Origin: Salinicoccus kekensis
GTDB taxonomy: Bacteria; Bacillota; Bacilli; Staphylococcales; Salinicoccaceae
Reading direction: 5' to 3'
Length of the DNA stretch: 64,000 bases
Assembly (NCBI RefSeq): GCF_900220995.1
Contig: NZ_OBQF01000005.1
Coordinates: 1-64,000 of the forward strand
Positions 16,580 to 24,227 of the stretch are shown here, piece by piece. A program made the translations under genes and the position numbers. Every line of letters begins with the position of its first letter. The first letter of the stretch is position 1. A model generated the notes under the pieces. It was not told the origin of the DNA. It worked only from the letters and a program-made list of their open reading frames with translations, and did no database searches.

Positions 16580-17680
16580 ATGAAAGCAGTCCATTTCGGC
16601 GCCGGCAACATCGGCCGGGGATTCATCGGAAAGGTCCTGCATGACAACGGCTACTCCGTGACGTTCGCGGATGTCAATGCGGACATCATAGAGGCACTCA
16701 ATCAGGACCAGTCCTACACTGTCCATATCGCAGAGGAAAATGGTGCATCGTATACGATCGATGATGTGGCAGGCATCAACACCGCCCAAAATCCGGGGGC
16801 GCTGAAAGAGGCGATCATGGAAGCGGACATCATCACGACGGCCGTCGGGGTCAATATCCTGCCCGTCATCGCGAACGCGATCGCACCGCATCTCGAAGCG
16901 CGCACAGCAACCGGGCGGCCGCTCAATATCATCGCATGCGAGAACGCGGTGATGGCGACGGATGCTTTAAAGGAAGCAATCCTCGACACCACCGGCAGCA
17001 TCAATCCGGACGTCGTCAGCTTCCCGAACTCCGCTGTCGACCGCATCGTGCCGATGCAGACCAATGACAATATACTGGATGTCAAAGTCGAACCGTTCTT
17101 CGAATGGGTGATCGAAGAAAGCGCGTGGGCCGGGACAGACAAGCTCGAAGACGTCACTTATGTACCGGACCTCATGCCCTATATCGAAAGGAAGCTTTTC
17201 ACCGTCAATACCGGCCACGCCGCCATCGCCTACTACGGCCGGACGCTCGGACTTGATACGGTGTCGGAAGCGATGGAAGATGAAAAAGTGGAATCATTTT
17301 TAAGGGACGTGCTGTCCGAAACTGCAGTCTACCTGACCGAAGTGTACGACTTCAGCCGGGCGGAGCAGGATGAATATATCGAAAAGATCATCGGCCGTTT
17401 TAAAAACGTGCACCTCTCCGATGACCTGAACAGGGTCGGACGCGGCGTACTCAGGAAGCTCGGCCCGGACGACCGCATCATCAAACCGCTCACCTGGCTT
17501 CATGAGCACGGCTTGAAACATGATGCACTGGCAAGACTTGTGTCTTTTGCACTGCAGTTTGATAACACGGAAGATCCCGAGCAGATCCGGATGAACACTC
17601 TGATAAGAGAGTCAGGCATCGCCGCTTTCCTCAAAAAACACAGCCGGCTTTCCGAAAAGCTGATCAGGGAGATCATCTGA
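16580..17680 (+). CDS. mtlD: Mannitol-1-phosphate 5-dehydrogenase
   Basis: 366 residues from ATG 16580, two bases after the mtlF stop. The N-terminal Rossmann motif is FGAGNIGRGFIG. The catalytic region holds the polyol-dehydrogenase lysine block NFPNSAVDRI-like (here FPNSAVDRIVP) and the sequence FTVNTGHAAIAYYG. It oxidises mannitol 1-phosphate to fructose 6-phosphate with NAD, delivering mannitol into glycolysis. Last gene of the operon, followed by a bidirectional terminator. Confidence 0.95.
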   Translation: MKAVHFGAGNIGRGFIGKVLHDNGYSVTFADVNADIIEALNQDQSYTVHIAEENGASYTIDDVAGINTAQNPGALKEAIMEADIITTAVGVNILPVIANAIAPHLEARTATGRPLNIIACENAVMATDALKEAILDTTGSINPDVVSFPNSAVDRIVPMQTNDNILDVKVEPFFEWVIEESAWAGTDKLEDVTYVPDLMPYIERKLFTVNTGHAAIAYYGRTLGLDTVSEAMEDEKVESFLRDVLSETAVYLTEVYDFSRAEQDEYIEKIIGRFKNVHLSDDLNRVGRGVLRKLGPDDRIIKPLTWLHEHGLKHDALARLVSFALQFDNTEDPEQIRMNTLIRESGIAAFLKKHSRLSEKLIREII

Positions 17681-17705
17681 TTCAGGAAATCATATTTCCA
17701 TAAAT

Positions 17706-17745
17706 AAATCCCGCACATCCAGGGATCTGATGTGCGGGATTTTCA
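17706..17745. terminator. Bidirectional terminator between mtlD and the TlpA-like gene
   Basis: AATCCCGCACATC pairs with GATGTGCGGGATT. T-rich flanks lie on both sides of the converging genes. Confidence 0.85.
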
Positions 17746-17749
17746 TGTC

Positions 17750-18274
17750 TTAATTCAGGTTCATATACTCTCTTTTCATCGTCTCGTAATTGATGGCCCC
17801 TCTTGCGATATACCGGGTCACACCGTTTGAGTCGATCATATAGGATGTGGGATAGGCCGTCAGTTCATAGCGCGCCTCGACATCCCCTTCCTCATCCAGC
17901 AGCACCGGGAAAGTGAGCCCGAGCTCTTCCACAAAATCCTCCACCCCTGTCCGGCTGCTTTCGGAATGTGTCAGATTCACCGCGAGCACCACGGCATCCT
18001 CTTCATCATGCAGCTTCTCAAAGTCCGGCATCTCCGCCCGGCACGGCGGGCACCATGTCGCCCAGAAGTTGATGATGACAGGCTCTCCCCTGTATTCTGA
18101 AAGCTTTACTGTTTCACCTTTCAATGTCTCCACTTCAAAATCCGGTGCCGCTTCGCCTCTTGCGAGGCCGGCATCTTCTGAAACCGTTGCATCTTCTTCC
18201 GAGGTACTGAAAAATTCATAGAAAGACCAGGCCAGCATACCCGCCACTACAGCGATGATGATGTATTTCTTCAT
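17750..18274 (-). CDS. TlpA/ResA-like membrane-anchored thioredoxin
   Basis: 174 residues from ATG 18274, selected for the perfect AAGGAGG 7 nt upstream. An N-terminal signal anchor (about 5-22) leads to a thioredoxin fold with the redox motif WCPPC (Cys75, Cys78), preceded by the TlpA block VIINFWATWC. The cis-proline region appears as AYPTSYMID. It would act as a thiol-disulfide reductase outside the membrane, for example in cytochrome c or protein disulfide maturation. Its ATG overlaps the stop codon of the upstream membrane protein gene, so the two probably work together. Confidence 0.85.
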   Translation of the reverse strand: MKKYIIIAVVAGMLAWSFYEFFSTSEEDATVSEDAGLARGEAAPDFEVETLKGETVKLSEYRGEPVIINFWATWCPPCRAEMPDFEKLHDEEDAVVLAVNLTHSESSRTGVEDFVEELGLTFPVLLDEEGDVEARYELTAYPTSYMIDSNGVTRYIARGAINYETMKREYMNLN

Positions 18275-18918
18275 CGTCCAACCTCCTTCTTTCGATAAGC
18301 ATACAGTATTGAAAGTATGAACCCCGCAGCAAGCAGGATGATGAACCATGGGTACATCGTGTAATCAAAAACTGTGGCAGTGTTGCAGAACACAGATAAG
18401 ATGATCAGACCCGCAGACCACAAGAAGACGGTGATGATCAGCATACGCCGCTTTTCAATCCGGCCGTAAAGCATATACAAAATGATGAAGACGATTGCGG
18501 TCATTATAAAATGGCCGAATGCGTAAGTATTATCATAAATGATGAAATATATGAATTCATACACCATCGATGATGCTAAAAACACGATGATCAAAGCCTC
18601 CAGAAAGTGCTTTAAATCAAGAGTCCCTTTATGGTTTTTATAAATGATCATTGCGCCCGTCAGCACAATGGCCGTATAGAAGGCGGCCGAACTGCTCGGA
18701 TATGCAAGCACGGCAAGCGGGTCGCTTATGAAGATGTCCAGATTCATGAGGATCTTTATTGCGAATATGAAGATGACCAGGTTGATGAACTGTGAAAACA
18801 GCTCTTCCAGCATCATTTTCTTTTCATCATAAGTGCTCATCAACATGTAGACTGTGCCGCCGAAAACGGCACTGATTGCGAGGACCGCAACCGAAATGAG
18901 GGTTTCTGTAATGACCAT
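18271..18918 (-). CDS. Six-helix membrane protein coupled to the TlpA-like gene
   Basis: 215 residues with about six predicted membrane helices, short charged loops (YDEKK, KNHKGTLDLKH, GRIEKRR) and a basic C terminus. No family recognised. A single cysteine in helix 5 (SVFCNTATV) does not make a CcdA-like Cys pair. The stop codon overlaps the start of the TlpA-like gene by 4 bp (ATGA), indicating translational coupling. A partner role in envelope redox or membrane maturation is only inferred from this. Confidence 0.6.
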   Translation of the reverse strand: MVITETLISVAVLAISAVFGGTVYMLMSTYDEKKMMLEELFSQFINLVIFIFAIKILMNLDIFISDPLAVLAYPSSSAAFYTAIVLTGAMIIYKNHKGTLDLKHFLEALIIVFLASSMVYEFIYFIIYDNTYAFGHFIMTAIVFIILYMLYGRIEKRRMLIITVFLWSAGLIILSVFCNTATVFDYTMYPWFIILLAAGFILSILYAYRKKEVGR

Positions 18919-18977
18919 GGCAGTTCCTTTCAGTTCGAATTCCGCTTCCCTTATATACTATACGTTGTCAGGCAACA

Positions 18978-19003
18978 ATAAAAGCCCTCACTCGGAGGGC
19001 TTG
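18978..19003 (-). terminator. Terminator of the second BCCT gene
   Basis: AGCCCTC / GAGGGCT stem with a 5-nt loop, then TTTTATT on the minus strand. Confidence 0.8.
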
Positions 19004-19016
19004 TAGATCAAAAGTA

Positions 19017-20549
19017 TCAGTCCTGCTTCTTTACAAACAATCTTCTGTTGCCTTGATTCTTGTACCTCGGCCGTTCTTCATTCAGTGATATGAACAGTGA
19101 CCAGGTCATCAGTATGATGACGACCGAGAAAGGCAGCGCTGCGACGATGAGCATGTTCTGGATGGACTGCACACCGCCTGTGTAGATCATGATGACCGCA
19201 AATGCAGATAATATCACGCCCCAGCTCACCTTCACAAAGCCCGCCGGATGGATATTCCCTTTCGTCGACAGCATTCCAAGGACAAACGTTGCGGAATCCG
19301 CGGATGTCACGAAGAATATGACAACGATCATCACCGTGAATAAACTCATCAGGTAGCCGAACGGATACTGTTCAAGCATGGCAAAAGTGGCCGTCTCAGT
19401 CGCATATTCCGATATCTGTGCAATACCGTTCGCCTCCAGATTGATGGCTGAAGCGCCGAACACGGTAAAGAAGATGAACATCACTAGTGAAGGGACGGCG
19501 AGCACACCGATGATGAACTCCTTGATCGTCCGCCCCCTTGAAACACGGGCGATGAAGATGCCGACGAACGGCGCCCATGAGATCCACCATGCCCAGTAGA
19601 ATATCGTCCAGTCGGTGATCCAGGCCATCTGACTCTCGTCATTCATCGGGAGACGGAGGCCCATTTCAAAGAAATTCGCAATATAATTCCCTACAGAGTG
19701 TGTGAACATGTTCAGGATATACAGTGTCGGGCCTATGATGAAAAGAGCCAGTAAAATGATGCCCGCAAGCGACATATTCAAGTTGCTCAGCCGTTTGATG
19801 CCCTTGTTGATCCCCGCCCAGGCCGACCAGGTGAAGAGCACCGTGGATGCCGCAATGATCGCAAACTGGATCGGGAAGTTCGATGGGATATTGAACAGAT
19901 AGCCGAGCCCTTCATTGATCTGCATCGCACCGAAACCGAGCGTTGCAGCAACTCCGGTCACCGTCGCGATGACCGCAAGGACGTCAATCATCTTACCGAA
20001 GATCCCCTGCGCCCGCTCCTCGCCGATGAGCGGCGTCAGTGTGGCACTGACCAGGCCCGGGTAGCCTTTATGGAAATTGAAGTACGCAAAAGTCAGCGCG
20101 ACGATTGCATAGACGGCCCAGGCATGGATGCCCCAGTGGAAAAACGAATACTGCAGAGCTTCCTCGATCGCCTGATCCGACCCCGGCTGTGACAGAGGGG
20201 CCGAGTTGAATGCATGGCTGATCGGTTCCGCCGTCGTCCAGAATACAAGGCCGATGCCCATTCCTGCACTGAATAGCATCGCAAACCAGGAAGGCAGTGA
20301 GAATTCCGGATCCTCATCCTCCTTGCCGAGCTTGATGCTGCTGTAGCGGGAGAACAGCAGATATACGCAGATGACCAGTATGATCATGATCAGGAGCAGG
20401 TAATACCAGCTGAAGTATGTAGAAATGAATGTCGTGATGTTACCTGTGACCTGTTCCGTCTGCACCGGCATGAATGCACCGAAAGCGACGAAGATAACAC
20501 AGATGGCAAGTGCCACCCAAAATACGGATGAGACCGATTTAAGTTTCAT
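19017..20549 (-). CDS. BCCT family transporter (second copy)
   Basis: 510 residues, 12 predicted membrane segments. Sodium-coupled uptake of glycine betaine or a similar solute is the family role. Marks: AGMGIGLVFW near residue 95 (the glycine-betaine type GMGIG), FYWAWWISW near residue 318, and SRGRTIKEFIIG. Unlike the copy at 5.6 kb it has only a short basic C-terminal tail (PRYKNQGNRRLFVKKQD), so the two carriers probably differ in osmotic regulation. Start ATG at 20549 follows AGGAG by 8 nt. A sigma-A promoter and a leader of about 60 nt precede it. Confidence 0.9.
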   Translation of the reverse strand: MKLKSVSSVFWVALAICVIFVAFGAFMPVQTEQVTGNITTFISTYFSWYYLLLIMIILVICVYLLFSRYSSIKLGKEDEDPEFSLPSWFAMLFSAGMGIGLVFWTTAEPISHAFNSAPLSQPGSDQAIEEALQYSFFHWGIHAWAVYAIVALTFAYFNFHKGYPGLVSATLTPLIGEERAQGIFGKMIDVLAVIATVTGVAATLGFGAMQINEGLGYLFNIPSNFPIQFAIIAASTVLFTWSAWAGINKGIKRLSNLNMSLAGIILLALFIIGPTLYILNMFTHSVGNYIANFFEMGLRLPMNDESQMAWITDWTIFYWAWWISWAPFVGIFIARVSRGRTIKEFIIGVLAVPSLVMFIFFTVFGASAINLEANGIAQISEYATETATFAMLEQYPFGYLMSLFTVMIVVIFFVTSADSATFVLGMLSTKGNIHPAGFVKVSWGVILSAFAVIMIYTGGVQSIQNMLIVAALPFSVVIILMTWSLFISLNEERPRYKNQGNRRLFVKKQD

Positions 20550-20613
20550 AAAAAGTGCTCCTGTTAATATTTTTTACGCCATAAATAACACGTGACGCAA
20601 TTTACAGTTGTTC

Positions 20614-20642
20614 ACTATAACTCATCCCGCCACCTTTCTCAA
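20614..20642 (-). promoter_or_regulatory. Promoter of the second BCCT gene
   Basis: On the minus strand TTGAGA (20642-20637), a 17-bp spacer and TATAGT (20619-20614), about 65 bp before the start codon. Confidence 0.65.
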
Positions 20643-20654
20643 GGTCATTTCCTG

Positions 20655-20686
20655 AATAAAGAACCCCTCCCGGGCAGGAGGGGTTC
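20655..20686 (-). terminator. Terminator of the macro-domain gene
   Basis: GAACCCCTCC / GGAGGGGTTC 10-bp stem with a 6-nt loop, followed by TTTATTC on the minus strand. Confidence 0.85.
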
Positions 20687-20690
20687 ATCA

Positions 20691-21197
20691 TCATTCATTC
20701 AATGCCGCATCATATGCCGCTTTCGTCTCCTCATCAAATAATATCCATTTGATCAGCTCGAAAGCTTCCGGCTGTTCTGAAATCACTTTCCGTACTTCAT
20801 CCACCGCTATGGAGGCCGCCTGGTCCACCGGGAAATGATAGACGCCGGTTGAAATGGAGGGGAATGCGATTTTTTTGATACCGTTGTCCATCGCGACTTC
20901 CAAAGACCTGCGGTAACAGCGGGCGAGAAGCGCCGCCTCCTCCGAATTGCCCCCGTTCCAAATGGGCCCGACCGTATGGATGACATGATCCACCGGTAAG
21001 TTGTATCCTCTGGATATCTTCGCATCCCCCGTCTCGCAGCCGCCGAGCTTCTTCGTTTCCTCAAGCAGTTCAGGTCCGGCTGCCCTGTGGATCGCACCGT
21101 CCACACCACCGCCGCCCATCAGGCTTTTATTGGCTGCGTTGACGATCGCCTCCACATCATTAATTTTTGTGATATCTCCAAGCTCCGTCTGAAGCAT
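20691..21197 (-). CDS. Macro-domain ADP-ribose hydrolase (YmdB/MacroD-like)
   Basis: 168 residues, a complete stand-alone macro domain. Key features: GDIT at residues 7-10, the adenine/ribose block VNAANKSL with Asn20 and Asn23, the catalytic loop [14 protein letters not shown] (Asp33), and the phosphate loop [12 protein letters not shown] near residue 110. Members remove ADP-ribose from O-acetyl-ADP-ribose or from ADP-ribosylated side chains. RBS AAAGGAG precedes the ATG. It lies 102 bp downstream of the ADP-ribosyltransferase two-gene unit on the same strand, but an intrinsic terminator and a TATAAT box in between suggest separate transcription. Its base composition is like the surrounding core genes. 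Confidence 0.92.
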   Translation of the reverse strand: MLQTELGDITKINDVEAIVNAANKSLMGGGGVDGAIHRAAGPELLEETKKLGGCETGDAKISRGYNLPVDHVIHTVGPIWNGGNSEEAALLARCYRRSLEVAMDNGIKKIAFPSISTGVYHFPVDQAASIAVDEVRKVISEQPEAFELIKWILFDEETKAAYDAALNE

Positions 21198-21243
21198 ATG
21201 ATCACTCCTTTAGTACAAATGTACCCGGAATCAAGGATTATAA

Positions 21244-21283
21244 TTAATAAAATTCCCGTATGCTGATTTTAAACACACGGGAA
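21244..21283 (-). terminator. Terminator after the ADP-ribosyltransferase unit
   Basis: On the minus strand TTCCCGTGTGT pairs with GCATACGGGAA (11 positions, two G-U pairs) around a 9-nt loop and is followed by TTTTATTAATT. It separates the two-gene unit from the macro-domain gene. Confidence 0.7.
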
Positions 21284-21299
21284 CATTTTAACTCTAATT

Positions 21300-21659
21300 C
21301 TACTTTTTCTTTGAGGTCTTTCGGATTGCAGTCTGTAATCTATTATTTCTGCCCCTTGTCAAAGCTCTCTTTCCTGCTTTGCGTTGAAGCCCTCTTCCCG
21401 TGCCGGCTCTTATATGAGCTGCCGTGCCCGCTGCCGAACGTGATGCATTTCCTTCCTCGATAAAGTTGTCCAGATACCTTTCCAACTCTTCTGAGGAGAC
21501 ATGCTTTTCATCATTTTTAGCCTTATATTTTTCAGGATACTTTTCAGCATCTTTCTTGAACCATTTCGCGTCTTCATCCCAACGTTCTTCAATGGAACTA
21601 TGGGTACGATTCCTTTCACCTTTTTGAAGTGGCTTTTTTATACCTCTAAGTTTGACCAT
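21300..21659 (-). CDS. Basic protein coupled to the ADP-ribosyltransferase
   Basis: 119 residues, no family recognised. Residues 1-20 are basic, 20-70 are charged and probably helical (EERWDEDAKWFKKDAEKYP, then SSEELERYLDNFIEEG), and 71-119 are strongly basic with many Arg and Lys (GRGLQRKAGKRALTRGR, ending KTSKKK). The tail resembles a nucleic-acid-binding segment. There is no signal peptide or membrane helix. It begins 3 nt after the stop codon of the transferase gene and its ribosome binding site (AAGGTGGTG) lies inside that gene, so translation is coupled. It could be antidote, target or accessory protein. The region is AT-rich, like its upstream partner. Confidence 0.6.
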   Translation of the reverse strand: MVKLRGIKKPLQKGERNRTHSSIEERWDEDAKWFKKDAEKYPEKYKAKNDEKHVSSEELERYLDNFIEEGNASRSAAGTAAHIRAGTGRGLQRKAGKRALTRGRNNRLQTAIRKTSKKK

Positions 21660-21662
21660 AGA

Positions 21663-22205
21663 TCACACCACCTTTAAAATTAAATATTTAATATTTCTTT
21701 CCGCAACATACAGCTTATCTATTATCTGGTACTTGGTACCTTTATTTAGTAAAAATTCTTTTTCATCTTTAAATATTGACAAGGGTGCAATATAGGCACC
21801 GTTCACAAAGGGAGGCAGTTGAACCAAGATTATGTGCTTCGTTTCATCTTGTGAAAAATCAAGTGCTATATCCTTAAGAATTGTAGTACTTTTAAAATCT
21901 GCAAAGGAGTTTATTGTTTCATTGTTTTCCAAAAATATATACTCTTCTTCACTGACCCTTCGATACGCTGTAAAACCTGTATTGAATTTAAACTTTCTCA
22001 AACCAGAGTCGATATTATTAATCATCTTTATAATGAAAGACGGTGAACTTCCATTTATACCACTACTTCTCAATATTTGGTTCACAAGTCTGTATAAATG
22101 AACATCAGTGTAATCTATAATTGCAGTTTTTTCACAACTATTAAGACGTGGCAGCCATTTGCGCAGTGCATGTCTCATAAGGTTTTTTTCTAAAGATGCG
22201 GTCAT
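21663..22205 (-). CDS. ADP-ribosyltransferase of the R-S-E (exoenzyme) class
   Basis: 180 residues. The order of motifs fits the ADPRT exoenzyme fold: a helical lead DYTDVHLYRLVNQIL (31-45), the NAD-binding arginine in TAYRRV (Arg82), the STS-like motif FKSTT (Ser106-Thr107-Thr108), and the catalytic ExE in KDEKEFLL (Glu148, Glu150). The segment GAYI...KEFLLNKGTKYQI (137-161) is the characteristic end of the fold. The complete triad suggests an active enzyme transferring ADP-ribose from NAD to a macromolecule. There is no signal peptide, so action is intracellular or delivered otherwise. It is translationally coupled to the basic 119-residue protein. The AT-rich composition against GC-richer neighbours suggests acquisition. 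RBS AAAGGAG; a TATAAT box lies at 22238-22233. Confidence 0.75.
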   Translation of the reverse strand: MTASLEKNLMRHALRKWLPRLNSCEKTAIIDYTDVHLYRLVNQILRSSGINGSSPSFIIKMINNIDSGLRKFKFNTGFTAYRRVSEEEYIFLENNETINSFADFKSTTILKDIALDFSQDETKHIILVQLPPFVNGAYIAPLSIFKDEKEFLLNKGTKYQIIDKLYVAERNIKYLILKVV

Positions 22206-22352
22206 GGTGATCTCCTTTGAGTGTTATATCTTATTATATCATTTTCATAATCATGGTGCATTTTTACTCTATCAAAAATAGACCCTGTTTAAGAATTTCC
22301 ATTAGCGTCTATAGGACTAATGCAAGCAATAATATAAGAGGTGATTTTCGAT

Positions 22353-22904
22353 ATGGTAAAAGTTGCAGTTGTCGTAGGCAGTCTGCGCAAGGGATCTTAT
22401 TCGAAAAAACTCGCTGAAAATATGGCATCACTCCTGCCGGAGGGTTTTGAAGCTGAGTTTGTGGATATCGGCAACCTCCCGCTGTATAACGAAGATTATG
22501 ACGGCAATGAACCTCAGGAATATCTTGATTTCCGCGAGCAGATCAAAAGCAGTGATGCAGTCATGTTCGTCACCCCGGAATACAACCGGTCGGTGCCGGG
22601 CGTGCTGATGAATGCCATCGATGTGGCTTCAAGACCGTACGGCCACAGCGTATGGGACGGCAAGCCTGCACTCGTCGCGAGCCAATCCATCAGCAACTTG
22701 AGCGGATTCGGTGCAAACCACCATCTGCGCCAGTCACTGGTTTTCCTGAACATGCCGGTGCTCCAGCAGCCGGAAGTTTATATCGCGAACAGTCCGGAGC
22801 TGTTTGATGAAAACGACAAGATCAAATCTGAAGATACGGTCGCATTCCTCCAGTCCGCAATAGATGCGTTCGTGGACCATGTCAAAAAATATGTATATGT
22901 ATAG
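22353..22904 (+). CDS. NADPH-dependent FMN reductase
   Basis: 183 residues from ATG 22353 (GAGGTG 9 nt upstream; the in-frame GTG at 22341 overlaps that site). A flavodoxin-like fold of the FMN_red family: VGSLRKGSYSKKLAE at the phosphate loop, TPEYNRSVPGVLMNAIDVASRP in the centre (the PEYN motif is diagnostic), and a downstream SISNLSGFGANHHLR block. It should reduce FMN, quinones or azo compounds with NAD(P)H. Single gene with its own terminator. Confidence 0.88.
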   Translation: MVKVAVVVGSLRKGSYSKKLAENMASLLPEGFEAEFVDIGNLPLYNEDYDGNEPQEYLDFREQIKSSDAVMFVTPEYNRSVPGVLMNAIDVASRPYGHSVWDGKPALVASQSISNLSGFGANHHLRQSLVFLNMPVLQQPEVYIANSPELFDENDKIKSEDTVAFLQSAIDAFVDHVKKYVYV

Positions 22905-22910
22905 ATGAAT

Positions 22911-22940
22911 AAAACCCTGGGAATCTCCAGGGTTTCATTT
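22911..22940. terminator. Bidirectional terminator
   Basis: AACCCTGG / CCAGGGTT stem with a 6-nt loop between the converging FMN reductase and serine hydrolase genes. Confidence 0.75.
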
Positions 22941-24104
22941 AATATTCCCAATCAAATCTTCAAGAAATGACATATCATCGATCGGCTGTGTGCCCATCGG
23001 TTTCGGGCGCGCAGATGAGATTGCAATGACGACTCCTTCTTTCGGGTCGATATGGATGACCTGCCCATGGATGCCCACTGCCTGGAAGGCTTTATTTTCT
23101 TTCGACCTCTCCGTCCATGCCGGCCACCACATCAGGCCGTAATTGACCGTTTCCCCATTTTCCAAAGTAACCGGCTGTCCTGCCATCTCTGTCCATCCTT
23201 CAGGCAATACCTGCCTGCCGCCTGCTTTTCCGCCCTCAAGGAAAAACTGGCCGAAGCGCGCATAATCCCTCAGCACGGCGGAAAAGCCGCTGCCGCCGAT
23301 TTCATTCCCATCCGGGGAATCCAGCCACCATGCCGCTTCACTTTCCATCCCGTAGGGCTCCCATATCTTCTCATGCAGGTAATCGGACATCTTCTTACCC
23401 GTAGCACCAATGACGATTTCACCGGCCACCGTCGTCTCCCCTGTGGAATAGTTGTGGACGTGCCCGGGCTCCCCCGCACTTGGAAGACCCGCCATCACTT
23501 CAAGCAGTGCACCCGATTCCTGGGAGAGCTGGGCATTTAAAAACGCCCGGCGGTCCGATTCCGGGTCGGTATACGTCTCATCCCACTTCACGCCGGAGTT
23601 CATCCCCAAAATATGACGGACGGTCGTATTTTCGTAGGCACTGCCCTTCAACGCCGGTACATATTTCACCGTCGGATCATCAATGCTTGTAATATATCCA
23701 TCTTCGATTGCCGCACCGATCAATGTCGAAGTGATCGACTTTGCGACCGACATCGACATCCAGCGCGTATCCGGCCCGTTGCCGCGGAGGTAGTTTTCAT
23801 AAACCAGCCGCCCTTCCTTCAGCACTACGATCCCGGTCACCGAATTCAAAGTCAGGTAGTCGTATAAATCATAATTTTGATCAACCTTATCCGTCGTCCT
23901 GTCCTTGATTTTCGATTTGAACGGCTGGAGAGAAAGCCGTGACTGCTCGAAAGGCTGCGGGGTGGTTGAAGCGGGAATTTTACGTGTCGGGAAAAGACGC
24001 TCTATATTTCGGAAAGTATTGATTGCGAGATCAGGGAACATGTCCCCATTATAGATATTTTCAATGGTTCCGATTTTCTCAGTTGCATGCCTGTAAGGAC
24101 TCAT
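22935..24104 (-). CDS. Serine hydrolase of the class C beta-lactamase family
   Basis: 389 residues from ATG 24104 (GGAGG 6 nt upstream). The penicillin-binding-protein/beta-lactamase fold is shown by the catalytic SxxK motif in SVAKSIT near residue 125 and by the tyrosine motif HNYSTGET, where Tyr-Ser replaces the usual Tyr-x-Asn. A later IHGQVIHIDP stands in the position of the HxG or KTG motif. No signal peptide is evident, so it may be a cytosolic esterase or amidase rather than a resistance enzyme. Single gene. The substrate is unknown. Confidence 0.82.
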   Translation of the reverse strand: MSPYRHATEKIGTIENIYNGDMFPDLAINTFRNIERLFPTRKIPASTTPQPFEQSRLSLQPFKSKIKDRTTDKVDQNYDLYDYLTLNSVTGIVVLKEGRLVYENYLRGNGPDTRWMSMSVAKSITSTLIGAAIEDGYITSIDDPTVKYVPALKGSAYENTTVRHILGMNSGVKWDETYTDPESDRRAFLNAQLSQESGALLEVMAGLPSAGEPGHVHNYSTGETTVAGEIVIGATGKKMSDYLHEKIWEPYGMESEAAWWLDSPDGNEIGGSGFSAVLRDYARFGQFFLEGGKAGGRQVLPEGWTEMAGQPVTLENGETVNYGLMWWPAWTERSKENKAFQAVGIHGQVIHIDPKEGVVIAISSARPKPMGTQPIDDMSFLEDLIGNIK

Positions 24105-24180
24105 ATTCATCCTCCTATCATTTGATATATTTAACACTATTATAATTTACTGATATAAACACTCAAAATGAGCTGAAAAT

Positions 24181-24218
24181 TAAGACGCTTCCATTCTTTG
24201 ATGATTGGAAGCGCCTTT
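24181..24218 (-). terminator. Terminator of the peptide-binding lipoprotein gene
   Basis: GGCGCTTCCA / TGGAAGCGTC stem with a loop of about 12 nt and a T-rich tail on the minus strand. Confidence 0.75.
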
Positions 24219-24227
24219 TATAAAATA

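Noticed and set aside
20691..21197. Calling the macro-domain gene a DarG antitoxin
   Set aside because: It lacks the extra C-terminal domain of DarG, and the transferase nearby is of the exoenzyme rather than the DarT type; a terminator lies between them.
22935..24104. Beta-lactamase resistance gene
   Set aside because: No signal peptide is visible and the second motif is Tyr-Ser rather than Tyr-x-Asn; a general serine hydrolase is the safer call.
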